Part shown: piece by piece, positions 1-14,700 of the stretch
How the letters are laid out: every line of letters starts with the position of its first letter
Position numbering within the stretch: the first letter of the stretch is position 1
Origin: Chrysopilus asiliformis
Lineage: Eukaryota; Arthropoda; Insecta; Diptera; Rhagionidae
Assembly: GCA_964034945.1 (NCBI GenBank)
Contig: OZ035963.1
Span: forward strand, 50,110,032 to 50,174,031
Direction of reading: 5' to 3'
DNA: 64,000 bases
Position numbers and translations under genes: made by a program
Notes under the pieces: model-generated
The model's database searches: none
The model's input: the letters and a program-made list of their open reading frames with translations, nothing else
Told to the model about the DNA's origin: nothing

Positions 1-540
1 TCCCGGGTAGAAAAGGTCTCGGAAATATTTTTCCAACTTAGAACAAGCCTCTAAAAATTCGAAAAAATATTTACTGGATGAAAAAGGTATCGGAAATATT
101 TTTCCTGCTTAGAACAAGCCTCTAAAAATTCGAAAAAAATATTTACTGGATGAAAAATGTCTCGGAAATATTTTTCCTACTTAGAACAAGCCTCTAAAAA
201 TTCGAAAAAAATATTTACTGGATGAAAAAGGTCTCGGAAATATTTTTCCTACTTAGAACAAGCGTCTAAAAATTCGAAAAAAATATTAACTGAATGAAAA
301 AGGTCTCGGAAATATTTTTCCTACTTAGAACAAGCCTCTAAAAATTCGAAAAAAATATTTACTGGATGAAAAAGGTATCGGAAATATTTTTCCTGCTTAG
401 AACAAGCCTCTAAAAATTCTAAAAAAATATTTACTGGATGAAAAATGTCTCGGAAATATTTTTCCAACTTAGAACAAGCCTCTAAATATTCGAAAAAATA
501 TTTACTGGATGAAAACAGTCTCGGAAATATTTTTCCAACT

Positions 541-3500
541 TAGAACAAGCCTCTAAAAATTCGAAAAAAATATTTCCCGGGTAGAAAAGGTCTCGGAAAT
601 ATTTTTCCTACTTAGAACAAGCCTCTAAAAATTCGAAAAAAATATTTCCCGGGTAGAAAAGGTCTCGAAAATATTTTTCCTACTTAGAACAAGCCTCTAA
701 AAATTCGAAAAAAATATTTACTGGATGAAAAAGGTATCGGAAATATTTTTCCTGCTTAGAACAAGCCTCTAAAAATTCGAAAAAAATATTTACTGGATGA
801 AAAAGGTCTCGCAAATATTTTTCCAACTTAGAACAAGCCTCTAAAAATTCGAAAAAAATATTTCCCGGGTAGAAAAGGTCTCGAAAATATTTTTCCTACT
901 TAGAACAAGCCTCTAGAAATTCGAAAAAAATATTTCCCGGGTAGAAAAGGTCTCGGAAATATTTTTCCTACTTAGAACAAGCTTCTAATAATTCGAAAAA
1001 AATATTTACTGGATGAAAAAGGTATCGGAAATATTTTTCCTGCTTAGAACAAGCCTCTAAAAATTCGAAAAAAATATTTACTGGATGAAAAATGTCTCGG
1101 AAATATTTTTCTTACTTAGAACAAGCCTCTAAAAATTCGAAAAAATATTTACTGGATGAAAAATGTCTCGGAAATATTTTTCCTACTTAGAACAAGCCTC
1201 TAAAAATTCGAAAAAAATATTTACTGGATCCAAAAGGTCTCGGAAATATTTTTCCGACTTAGAACAAGCCTCTAAATATTCGAAAAAAATATTTACTGGA
1301 TGAAAAAGGTCTCGGAAATATTTTTCCAACTTAGAACAGGCCTCTAAAAATTCGAAAAAAATATTTACTGGACGAAAAAGGTCTCAGAAATATTTTTCCT
1401 ACTTAGAACAAGCCTCTAAAAATTCGAAAAAAATATTTCCCGGGTAGAAAAGGTCTCGAAAATATTTTTCCTACTTAGAACAAGCCTCTAAAAATTCGAA
1501 AAAAATATTTACTGGATGAAAAAGGTATCGGAAATATTTTTCCAACTTAGAACAAGCCTCTAAAAATTCGAAAAAAATATTAACTGAATGAAAAAGGTCT
1601 CGGAAATATTTTTCCTACTTAGAACAAGCCTCTAAAAATTCGAAAAAAATATTAACTGAATGAAAAAATTCTCGGAAATATTTTTCCTACTTAGAACAAG
1701 CCTCTAAAAAATCGAAAAAAATATTTACTGGATGAAAAAGGTCTCGGAAATATTTTTCCTACTCAGATCAAGCAATTCAAAATTCGAGAAAAATACACCC
1801 CGAATAGAAAAGGTCTTGGAAATATTTTTCCAACTTAGAACAAGCCTCTAAATATTCGAAAAAAATATTTACTGGATCAAAAAGGTCTCGGAAATATTTT
1901 TCATACTTAGAACAAGCCTCTAAATATTCGAAAAAAATATTTACTGGATGAAAAAGGTCTCGGAAATATTTTTCCAACTTAGAACAAGCCTCTAAATATT
2001 CGAAAAAAATATTTACTGGATGAAAAAGGTATCGGAAATATTTTTCCTACTTAGAACAAGCCTCTAAAAATTCGAAAAAAATATTTCCCGGGTAGAAAAG
2101 GTCTCGGAAATATTTTTCCTACTTAGAACAAGCCTCTAAAAATTCGAGAAAAATATTTCCCGGGTAGAAAAGGTCTCGGAAATATTTTTCCAACTTAGAA
2201 CAAGCCTCTAATAATTCGAAAAAAATATTTACTGGATGTAAAAGGTATCGGAAATATTTTTCCTGCTTAGAACAAGCCTCTAAAAATTCGAAAAAAATAT
2301 TTACTGGATGAAAAATGTCTCGGAAATATTTTTCCTACTTAGAACAAGCCTCTAAAAATTCGAAAAAATTATTTACTGGATCAAAAAGGTCTCGGAAATA
2401 TTTTTCCTGCTTAGAACAAGCCTCTAAAAATTCGAAAAAAATATTTCCCGGGTAGAAAAGGTCTCGGAAATATTTTTCCTACTTAGAACAAGCCTCTAAA
2501 AATTCGAAAAAAATATTTACTGGATGAAAAAGGTCTCGGAAATATTTTTCCTACTTAGAACAAGCCATTCAAAATTCGAGAAAAATACACCCCGAATAGA
2601 AAACGTCTTGGAAATATTTTTCCAACTTAGAACAAGCCTCTAATAATTCGAAAAAAATATTTACTGGATGAAAAAGGTATCGGAAATATTTTTCCTGCTT
2701 AGAACAAGCCTTGAAAAATTCGAAAAAAATATTTACTGGATGAAAAATGTCTCGGAAGTACTTTTCCTACTTAGAACAAGCCTCTAAAAATTCGAAAAAA
2801 ATATTTCCCGGGTAGAAAAGGTCTCGGAAATATTTTTCCTACTTAGAACAAGCCTCTAAAAATTCGAGAAAAATATTTCCCGGGTAGAAAAGGTCTCGGA
2901 AATATTTTTCCAACTTAGAACAAGCCTCTAAAAATTCGAAAAAAATATTTCCCGGGTAGAAAAGGTCTCGGAAATATTTTTCCTACTTAGAACAAGCCTC
3001 TAAAAATTCGAGAAAAATATTTCCCGGGTAGAAAAGGTCTCGAAAATATTTTTCCTACTTAGAACAAGCCTCTAAAAATTCGAAAAAATTATTTACTGGA
3101 TCCAAAAGGTCTCGGAAATATTTTTCCTGCTTAGAACAAGCCTCTAAAAATTCGAAAAAAAAAATTACTGGATGAAAAAGGTCTCGGAAATATTTTTCCT
3201 ACTTAGAACAAGCCTCTAAAAATTCGAAAAAAATATTTACTGGATGAAAAAGGTATCGGAAATATTTTTCCAACTTAGAACAACCCTCTAAAAATTCGAA
3301 AAAAATATTTACTGGATGAAAAATGTCTCGGAAATATTTTTCCTACTTAGAACAAGCCTCTAAAAATTCGAAAAAAATATTTACTGGATGAAAAAGGTCT
3401 CGGAAATATTTTTCCTACTTAGAACAAGCGTCTAAAAATTCGAAAAAAATATTAACTGAATGAAAAAGGTCTCGGAAATATTTTTCCTACTTAGAACAAG

Positions 3501-6500
3501 CCTCTAAAAATTCGAAAAAAATATTTACTGGATGAAAAATGTCTCGGAAATATTTTTCCTACTTAGAACAAGCCTCTAAAAATTCGAAAAAATTATTTAC
3601 TGGATCAAAAAGGTCTCGGAAATATTTTTCCAACTTAGAAAAAGCCTCTAAATATTCGAAAAAAATATTTACTGGATGAAAAAGGTCTCGAAAATATTTT
3701 TCCTACTTAGAACAAGCCATTCAAAATTCGAGAAAAATACACCCCGAATAGAAAAGGTCTTGGAAATATTTTTCCAACTTAGAACAAGCCTCTAATAATT
3801 CGAAAAAAATATTTACTGGATGAAAAAGGTATCGGAAATATTTTTCCTGCTTAGAACAAGCCTTGAAAAATTCGAAAAAAATATTTACTGGATGAAAAAT
3901 GTCTCGGAAGTATTTTTCCTACTTAGAACAAGCCTCTAAAAATTCGAAAAAAATATTTCCCGGGTAGAAAAGGTCTCGGAAATATTTGTCCTACTTAGAA
4001 CAAGCCTCTAAAAATTCGAGAAAAATATTTCCCGGGTAGAAAAGGTCTCGGAAATATTTTTCCAACTTAGAACAAGCCTCTAATAATTCGAAAAAAATAT
4101 TTACTGGATGAAAAATGTCTCGGAAATATTTTTCCTACTTAGAACAAGCTTCTAATAATTCGAAAAAAATATTTACTGGATCAAAAAGGTCTCGGAAATA
4201 TTTTTCCTGCTTAGAACAAGCCTCTAAAAATTCGAAAAAAATATTTACTGGATGAAAAAGGTCTCGGAAATATTTTTCCTACTTAGAACAAGCCTCTAAA
4301 AATTCGAAAAAAATATTTACTGGATGAAAAAGGTATCGGAAATATTTTTCCAACTTAGAACAAGCCTCTAAAAATTCGAAAAAAATATTTACTGGATGAA
4401 AAATGTCTCGGAAATATTTTTCCTACTTAGAACAAGCCTCTAAAAATTCGAAAAAAATATTTACTGGATGAAAAAGGTCTCGGAAATATTTTTCCTACTT
4501 AGAACAAGCCTCTAAAAATTCGAAAAAAATATTTCCCGGGTAGAAAAGGTCTCGGAAATATTTTTCCAACTTAGAACAAGCCTCTAAAAATTCGAAAAAA
4601 TATTTACTGGATGAAAAAGGTATCGGAAATATTTTTCCTGCTTAGAACAAGCCTCTAAAAATTCGAAAAAAATATTTACTGGATGAAAAATGTCTCGGAA
4701 ATATTTTTCCTACTTAGAACAAGCCTCTAAAAATTCGAAAAAAATATTTACTGGATGAAAAAGGTCTCGGAAATATTTTTCCTACTTAGAACAAGCGTCT
4801 AAAAATTCGAAAAAAATATTAACTGAATGAAAAAGGTCTCGGAAATATTTTTCCTACTTAGAACAAGCCTCTAAAAATTCGAAAAAAATATTTACTGGAT
4901 GAAAAAGGTATCGGAAATATTTTTCCTGCTTAGAACAAGCCTCTAAAAATTCTAAAAAAATATTTACTGGATGAAAAATGTCTCGGAAATATTTTTCCAA
5001 CTTAGAACAAGCCTCTAAATATTCGAAAAAATATTTACTGGATGAAAACAGTCTCGGAAATATTTTTCCAACTTAGAACAAGCCTCTAAAAATTCGAAAA
5101 AAATATTTCCCGGGTAGAAAAGGTCTCGGAAATATTTTTCCTACTTAGAACAAGCCTCTAAAAATTCGAAAAAAATATTTCCCGGGTAGAAAAGGTCTCG
5201 AAAATATTTTTCCTACTTAGAACAAGCCTCTAAAAATTCGAAAAAAATATTTCCCGGGTAGAAAAGGTCTCGGAAATATTTTTCCAACTTAGAACAAGCC
5301 TCTAAAAATTCGAAAAAAATATTTACTGGATGAAAAAGGTATCGGAAATATTTTTCCTGCTTAGAACAAGCCTCTAAAAATTCGAAAAAAATATTTACTG
5401 GATGAAAAAGGTCTCGCAAATATTTTTCCAACTTAGAACAAGCCTCTAAAAATTCGAAAAAAATATTTCCCGGGTAGAAAAGGTCTCGGAAATATTTTTC
5501 CTACTTAGAACAAGCTTCTAATAATTCGAAAAAAATATTTACTGGATGAAAAAGGTATCGGAAATATTTTTCCTGCTTAGAACAAGCCTCTAAAAATTCG
5601 AAAAAAATATTTACTGGATGAAAAATGTCTCGGAAATATTTTTCTTACTTAGAACAAGCCTCTAAAAATTCGAAAAAATATTTACTGGATGAAAAATGTC
5701 TCGGAAATATTTTTCCTACTTAGAACAAGCCTCTAAAAATTCGAAAAAAATATTTACTGGATCCAAAAGGTCTCGGAAATATTTTTCCGACTTAGAACAA
5801 GCCTCTAAATATTCGAAAAAAATATTTACTGGATGAAAAAGGTCTCGGAAATATTTTTCCAACTTAGAACAGGCCTCTAAAAATTCGAAAAAAATATTTA
5901 CTGGACGAAAAAGGTCTCAGAAATATTTTTCCTACTTAGAACAAGCCTCTAAAAATTCGAAAAAAATATTTCCCGGGTAGAAAAGGTCTCGAAAATATTT
6001 TTCCTACTTAGAACAAGCCTCTAAAAATTCGAAAAAAATATTTACTGGATGAAAAAGGTATCGGAAATATTTTTCCAACTTAGAACAAGCCTCTAAAAAT
6101 TCGAAAAAAATATTAACTGAATGAAAAAGGTCTCGGAAATATTTTTCCTACTTAGAACAAGCCTCTAAAAATTCGAAAAAAATATTTACTGGATCAAAAA
6201 GGCCTCGGAAATATTTTTCCTACTTAGAACAAGCCTCTAAAAATTCGAAAAAAATATTTACTGGATCAAAAAGGTCTCGGAAATATTTTTCCTGCTTAGA
6301 ACAAGCCTCTAAATATTCGAAAAAATATTTACTGGATGAAAAAAGTCTCGGAAATATTTTTCCAACTTAGAACAGGCCTCTAAAAATTCGAAAAAAATAT
6401 TTCCCGGGTAGAAAAGGTCTCGGAAATATTTTTCCTACTTAGAACAAGCCTCTAAAAATTCGAAAAAAATATTTCCCGGGTAGAAAAGGTCTCGGAAATA

Positions 6501-9500
6501 TTTTTCCAACTTAGAACAAGCCTCTAAAAATTCGAAAAAAATATTTACTGGATGAAAAAGGTATCGGAAATATTTTTCCTGCTTAGAACAAGCCTCTAAA
6601 AATTCGAAAAAAATATTTACTGGATGAAAAAGGTCTCGCAAATATTTTTCCAACTTAGAACAAGCCTCTAAAAATTCGAAAAAAATATTTCCCGGGTATA
6701 AAAGGTCTCGGAAATATTTTTCCTACTTAGAACAAGCTTCTAATAATTCGAAAAAAATATTTACTGGATGAAAAAGGTATCGGAAATATTTTTCCTGCTT
6801 AGAACAAGCCTCTAAAAATTCGAAAAAAATATTTACTGGATGAAAAATGTCTCGGAAATATTTTTCTTACTTAGAACAAGCCTCTAAAAATTCGAAAAAA
6901 TATTTACTGGATGAAAAATGTCTCGGAAATATTTTTCCTACTTAGAACAAGCCTCTAAAAATTCGAAAAAAATATTTACTGGATCCAAAAGGTCTCGGAA
7001 ATATTTTTCCGACTTAGAACAAGCCTCTAAATATTCGAAAAAAATATTTACTGGATGAAAAAGGTCTCGGAAATATTTTTCCAACTTAGAACAGGCCTCT
7101 AAAAATTCGAAAAAAATATTTACTGGACGAAAAAGGTCTCAGAAATATTTTTCCTACTTAGAACAAGCCTCTAAAAATTCGAAAAAAATATTTACTGGAT
7201 GAAAAAGGTCTCGGAAATATTTTTCCTACTTAGAACAAGCCTCTAAAAATTCGAAAAAAATATTTACTGGATGAAAAAGGTATCGGAAATATTTTTCCAA
7301 CTTAGAACAAGCCTCTAAAAATTCGAAAAAAATATTTACTGGATGAAAAATGTCTCGGAAATATTTTTCCTACTTAGAACAAGCCTCTAAAAATTCGAAA
7401 AAAATATTTACTGGATGAAAAAGGTCTCGGAAATATTTTTCCTACTTAGAACAAGCCTCTAAAAATTCGAAAAAAATATTTCCCGGGTAGAAAAGGTCTC
7501 GGAAATATTTTTCCAACTTAGAACAAGCCTCTAAAAATTCGAAAAAATATTTACTGGATGAAAAAGGTATCGGAAATATTTTTCCTGCTTAGAACAAGCC
7601 TCTAAAAATTCGAAAAAAATATTTACTGGATGAAAAATGTCTCGGAAATATTTTTCCTACTTAGAACAAGCCTCTAAAAATTCGAAAAAAATATTTACTG
7701 GATGAAAAAGGTCTCGGAAATATTTTTCCTGCTTAGAACAAGCCTCTAAAAATTCGAAAAAAATATTTACTGGATGAAAAAGGTCTCGGAAATATTTTTC
7801 CTACTTAGAACAAGCCTCTAAAAATTCGAAAAAAATATTTCCCGGGTAGAAAAGGTCTCGGAAATATTTTTCCAACTTAGAACAAGCCTCTAAAAATTCG
7901 AAAAAATATTTACTGGACGAAAAAGGTCTCGGAAATATTTTTCCTGCTTAGAACAAGCCTCTAAAAATTCGAAAAAAATATTTACTGGATGAAAAAGGTC
8001 TCGGAAATATTTTTCCTACTTAGAACAAGCCTCTAAAAATTCGAAAAAAATATTTACTGGATGAAAAAGGTATCGGAAATATTTTTCCAACTTAGAACAA
8101 GCCTCTAAAAATTCGAAAAAAATATTTACTGGATGAAAAATGTCTCGGAAATATTTTTCCTACTTAGAACAAGCCTCTAAAAATTCGAAAAAAATATTTA
8201 CTGGATGAAAAAGGTCTCGGAAATATTTTTCCTACTTAGAACAAGCCTCTAAAAATTCGAAAAAAATATTTCCCGGGTAGAAAAGGTCTCGGAAATATTT
8301 TTCCAACTTAGAACAAGCCTCTAAAAATTCGAAAAAATATTTACTGGATGAAAAAGGTATCGGAAATATTTTTCCTGCTTAGAACAAGCCTCTAAAAATT
8401 CGAAAAAAATATTTACTGGATGAAAAATGTCTCGGAAATATTTTTCCTACTTAGAACAAGCCTCTAAAAATTCGAAAAAAATATTTACTGGATGAAAAAG
8501 GTCTCGGAAATATTTTTCCTACTTAGAACAAGCGTCTAAAAATTCGAAAAAAATATTAACTGAATGAAAAAGGTCTCGGAAATATTTTTCCTACTTAGAA
8601 CAAGCCTCTAAAAATTCGAAAAAAATATTTACTGGATGAAAAAGGTATCGGAAATATTTTTCCTGCTTAGAACAAGCCTCTAAAAATTCTAAAAAAATAT
8701 TTACTGGATGAAAAATGTCTCGGAAATATTTTTCCAACTTAGAACAAGCCTCTAAATATTCGAAAAAATATTTACTGGATGAAAACAGTCTCGGAAATAT
8801 TTTTCCAACTTAGAACAAGCCTCTAAAAATTCGAAAAAAATATTTCCCGGGTAGAAAAGGTCTCGGAAATATTTTTCCTACTTAGAACAAGCCTCTAAAA
8901 ATTCGAAAAAAATATTTCCCGGGTAGAAAAGGTCTCGAAAATATTTTTCCTACTTAGAACAAGCCTCTAAAAATTCGAAAAAAATATTTCCCGGGTAGAA
9001 AAGGTCTCGGAAATATTTTTCCAACTTAGAACAAGCCTCTAAAAATTCGAAAAAAATATTTACTGGATGAAAAAGGTATCGGAAATATTTTTCCTGCTTA
9101 GAACAAGCCTCTAAAAATTCGAAAAAAATATTTACTGGATGAAAAAGGTCTCGAAAATATTTTTCCTACTTAGAACAAGCCTCTAGAAATTCGAAAAAAA
9201 TATTTCCCGGGTAGAAAAGGTCTCGGAAATATTTTTCCTACTTAGAACAAGCTTCTAATAATTCGAAAAAAATATTTACTGGATGAAAAAGGTATCGGAA
9301 ATATTTTTCCTGCTTAGAACAAGCCTCTAAAAATTCGAAAAAAATATTTACTGGATGAAAAATGTCTCGGAAATATTTTTCTTACTTAGAACAAGCCTCT
9401 AAAAATTCGAAAAAATATTTACTGGATGAAAAATGTCTCGGAAATATTTTTCCTACTTAGAACAAGCCTCTAAAAATTCGAAAAAAATATTTACTGGATC

Positions 9501-11760
9501 CAAAAGGTCTCGGAAATATTTTTCCGACTTAGAACAAGCCTCTAAATATTCGAAAAAAATATTTACTGGATGAAAAAGGTCTCGGAAATATTTTTCCAAC
9601 TTAGAACAGGCCTCTAAAAATTCGAAAAAAATATTTACTGGACGAAAAAGGTCTCAGAAATATTTTTCCTACTTAGAACAAGCCTCTAAAAATTCGAAAA
9701 AAATATTTCCCGGGTAGAAAAGGTCTCGAAAATATTTTTCCTACTTAGAACAAGCCTCTAAAAATTCGAAAAAAATATTTACTGGATGAAAAAGGTATCG
9801 GAAATATTTTTCCAACTTAGAACAAGCCTCTAAAAATTCGAAAAAAATATTAACTGAATGAAAAAGGTCTCGGAAATATTTTTCCTACTTAGAACAAGCC
9901 TCTAAAAATTCGAAAAAAATATTTACTGGATCAAAAAGGCCTCGGAAATATTTTTCCTACTTAGAACAAGCCTCTAAAAATTCGAAAAAAATATTTACTG
10001 GATCAAAAAGGTCTCGGAAATATTTTTCCTGCTTAGAACAAGCCTCTAAATATTCGAAAAAATATTTACTGGATGAAAAAAGTCTCGGAAATATTTTTCC
10101 AACTTAGAACAGGCCTCTAAAAATTCGAAAAAAATATTTCCCGGGTAGAAAAGGTCTCGGAAATATTTTTCCTACTTAGAACAAGCCTCTAAAAATTCGA
10201 AAAAAATATTTCCCGGGTAGAAAAGGTCTCGGAAATATTTTTCCAACTTAGAACAAGCCTCTAAAAATTCGAAAAAAATATTTACTGGATGAAAAAGGTA
10301 TCGGAAATATTTTTCCTGCTTAGAACAAGCCTCTAAAAATTCGAAAAAAATATTTACTGGATGAAAAAGGTCTCGCAAATATTTTTCCAACTTAGAACAA
10401 GCCTCTAAAAATTCGAAAAAAATATTTCCCGGGTATAAAAGGTCTCGGAAATATTTTTCCTACTTAGAACAAGCTTCTAATAATTCGAAAAAAATATTTA
10501 CTGGATGAAAAAGGTATCGGAAATATTTTTCCTGCTTAGAACAAGCCTCTAAAAATTCGAAAAAAATATTTACTGGATGAAAAATGTCTCGGAAATATTT
10601 TTCTTACTTAGAACAAGCCTCTAAAAATTCGAAAAAATATTTACTGGATGAAAAATGTCTCGGAAATATTTTTCCTACTTAGAACAAGCCTCTAAAAATT
10701 CGAAAAAAATATTTACTGGATCCAAAAGGTCTCGGAAATATTTTTCCGACTTAGAACAAGCCTCTAAATATTCGAAAAAAATATTTACTGGATGAAAAAG
10801 GTCTCGGAAATATTTTTCCAACTTAGAACAGGCCTCTAAAAATTCGAAAAAAATATTTACTGGACGAAAAAGGTCTCAGAAATATTTTTCCTACTTAGAA
10901 CAAGCCTCTAAAAATTCGAAAAAATATTTCCCGGGGAGAAAAGGTCTCGAAAATATTTTTCCTACTTAGAACAAGCCTCTAAAAATTCGAAAAAAATATT
11001 TACTGGATGAAAAAGGTATCGGAAATATTTTTCCAACTTAGAACAAGCCTCTAAAAATTCGAAAAAAATATTAACTGAATGAAAAAGGTCTCGGAAATAT
11101 TTTTCCTACTTAGAACAAGCCTCTAAAAATTCGAAAAAAATATTTACTGGATCAAAAAGGCCTCGGAAATATTTTTCCTACTTAGAACAAGCCTCTAAAA
11201 ATTCGAAAAAAATATTTACTGGATCAAAAAGGTCTCGGAAATATTTTTCCTGCTTAGAACAAGCCTCTAAAAATTCGAAAAAAATATTTACTGGATGAAA
11301 AATGTCTCGGAAGTATTTTTCCTACTTAGAACAAGCCTCTAAAAATTCGAAAAAAATATTTCCCGGGTATAAAAGGTCTCGGCAATATTTTTCCTACTTA
11401 GAACAAGCCTCTAAAAATTCGAGAAAAATATTTCCCGGGTAGAAAAGGTCTCGGAAATATTTTTCCAACTTAGAACAAGCCTCTAATAATTCGAAAAAAA
11501 TATTTACTGGATGAAAAAGGTATCGGAAATATTTTTCCTGCTTAGAACAAGCCTCTAAAAATTCGAAAAAAATATTTACTGGATGAAAAATGTCTCGGAA
11601 ATATTTTTTTCCTACTTAGAACAAGCCTCTAAAAATTCGAAAAAATTATTTACTGGATCAAAAAGGTCTCGGAAATATTTTTCCTGCTTAGAACAAGCCT
11701 CTAAATATTCGAAAAAAATATTTACTGGATGAAACAGGTCTCGAAAATATTTTTCCTACT
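541..11760. repeat. ~11.2 kb higher-order repeat, copy 1
   Basis: Sequence from about 541 reappears 11220 bases downstream with near-identity, monomer variant by monomer variant. For example, the unusual monomer at 1777-1800 recurs at 12997-13020, and the variant order at 3100-4500 recurs at 14320-15720. 11220 is close to 156 monomers. Shorter higher-order periods are nested inside: 1152 bp (16 monomers, 2566 versus 3718), about 1222 bp (17 monomers, 5213 versus 6435) and about 790 bp (7561 versus 8351). The left boundary near 541 is where matching between the two copies starts, placed by eye. Confidence 0.9.
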
Positions 11761-14700
11761 TAGAACAAGCCTCTAAAAATTCGAAAAAAATATTTCCCGG
11801 GTAGAAAAGGTCTCGGAAATATTTTTCCTACTTAGAACAAGCCTCTAAAAATTCGAAAAAAATATTTCCCGGGTAGAAAAGGTCTCGAAAATATTTTTCC
11901 TACTTAGAACAAGCCTCTAAAAATTCGAAAAAAATATTTACTGGATGAAAAAGGTATCGGAAATATTTTTCCTGCTTAGAACAAGCCTCTAAAAATTCGA
12001 AAAAAATATTTACTGGATGAAAAAGGTCTCGCAAATATTTTTCCAACTTAGAACAAGCCTCTAAAAATTCGAAAAAAATATTTCCCGGGTAGAAAAGGTC
12101 TCGAAAATATTTTTCCTACTTAGAACAAGCCTCTAGAAATTCGAAAAAAATATTTCCCGGGTAGAAAAGGTCTCGGAAATATTTTTCCTACTTAGAACAA
12201 GCTTCTAATAATTCGAAAAAAATATTTACTGGATGAAAAAGGTATCGGAAATATTTTTCCTGCTTAGAACAAGCCTCTAAAAATTCGAAAAAAATATTTA
12301 CTGGATGAAAAATGTCTCGGAAATATTTTTCTTACTTAGAACAAGCCTCTAAAAATTCGAAAAAATATTTACTGGATGAAAAATGTCTCGGAAATATTTT
12401 TCCTACTTAGAACAAGCCTCTAAAAATTCGAAAAAAATATTTACTGGATCCAAAAGGTCTCGGAAATATTTTTCCGACTTAGAACAAGCCTCTAAATATT
12501 CGAAAAAAATATTTACTGGATGAAAAAGGTCTCGGAAATATTTTTCCAACTTAGAACAGGCCTCTAAAAATTCGAAAAAAATATTTACTGGACGAAAAAG
12601 GTCTCAGAAATATTTTTCCTACTTAGAACAAGCCTCTAAAAATTCGAAAAAAATATTTCCCGGGTAGAAAAGGTCTCGAAAATATTTTTCCTACTTAGAA
12701 CAAGCCTCTAAAAATTCGAAAAAAATATTTACTGGATGAAAAAGGTATCGGAAATATTTTTCCAACTTAGAACAAGCCTCTAAAAATTCGAAAAAAATAT
12801 TAACTGAATGAAAAAGGTCTCGGAAATATTTTTCCTACTTAGAACAAGCCTCTAAAAATTCGAAAAAAATATTAACTGAATGAAAAAATTCTCGGAAATA
12901 TTTTTCCTACTTAGAACAAGCCTCTAAAAAATCGAAAAAAATATTTACTGGATGAAAAAGGTCTCGGAAATATTTTTCCTACTCAGATCAAGCAATTCAA
13001 AATTCGAGAAAAATACACCCCGAATAGAAAAGGTCTTGGAAATATTTTTCCAACTTAGAACAAGCCTCTAAATATTCGAAAAAAATATTTACTGGATCAA
13101 AAAGGTCTCGGAAATATTTTTCATACTTAGAACAAGCCTCTAAATATTCGAAAAAAATATTTACTGGATGAAAAAGGTCTCGGAAATATTTTTCCAACTT
13201 AGAACAAGCCTCTAAATATTCGAAAAAAATATTTACTGGATGAAAAAGGTATCGGAAATATTTTTCCTACTTAGAACAAGCCTCTAAAAATTCGAAAAAA
13301 ATATTTCCCGGGTAGAAAAGGTCTCGGAAATATTTTTCCTACTTAGAACAAGCCTCTAAAAATTCGAGAAAAATATTTCCCGGGTAGAAAAGGTCTCGGA
13401 AATATTTTTCCAACTTAGAACAAGCCTCTAATAATTCGAAAAAAATATTTACTGGATGTAAAAGGTATCGGAAATATTTTTCCTGCTTAGAACAAGCCTC
13501 TAAAAATTCGAAAAAAATATTTACTGGATGAAAAATGTCTCGGAAATATTTTTCCTACTTAGAACAAGCCTCTAAAAATTCGAAAAAATTATTTACTGGA
13601 TCAAAAAGGTCTCGGAAATATTTTTCCTGCTTAGAACAAGCCTCTAAAAATTCGAAAAAAATATTTCCCGGGTAGAAAAGGTCTCGGAAATATTTTTCCT
13701 ACTTAGAACAAGCCTCTAAAAATTCGAAAAAAATATTTACTGGATGAAAAAGGTCTCGGAAATATTTTTCCTACTTAGAACAAGCCATTCAAAATTCGAG
13801 AAAAATACACCCCGAATAGAAAACGTCTTGGAAATATTTTTCCAACTTAGAACAAGCCTCTAATAATTCGAAAAAAATATTTACTGGATGAAAAAGGTAT
13901 CGGAAATATTTTTCCTGCTTAGAACAAGCCTTGAAAAATTCGAAAAAAATATTTACTGGATGAAAAATGTCTCGGAAGTACTTTTCCTACTTAGAACAAG
14001 CCTCTAAAAATTCGAAAAAAATATTTCCCGGGTAGAAAAGGTCTCGGAAATATTTTTCCTACTTAGAACAAGCCTCTAAAAATTCGAGAAAAATATTTCC
14101 CGGGTAGAAAAGGTCTCGGAAATATTTTTCCAACTTAGAACAAGCCTCTAAAAATTCGAAAAAAATATTTCCCGGGTAGAAAAGGTCTCGGAAATATTTT
14201 TCCTACTTAGAACAAGCCTCTAAAAATTCGAGAAAAATATTTCCCGGGTAGAAAAGGTCTCGAAAATATTTTTCCTACTTAGAACAAGCCTCTAAAAATT
14301 CGAAAAAATTATTTACTGGATCCAAAAGGTCTCGGAAATATTTTTCCTGCTTAGAACAAGCCTCTAAAAATTCGAAAAAAAAAATTACTGGATGAAAAAG
14401 GTCTCGGAAATATTTTTCCTACTTAGAACAAGCCTCTAAAAATTCGAAAAAAATATTTACTGGATGAAAAAGGTATCGGAAATATTTTTCCAACTTAGAA
14501 CAACCCTCTAAAAATTCGAAAAAAATATTTACTGGATGAAAAATGTCTCGGAAATATTTTTCCTACTTAGAACAAGCCTCTAAAAATTCGAAAAAAATAT
14601 TTACTGGATGAAAAAGGTCTCGGAAATATTTTTCCTACTTAGAACAAGCGTCTAAAAATTCGAAAAAAATATTAACTGAATGAAAAAGGTCTCGGAAATA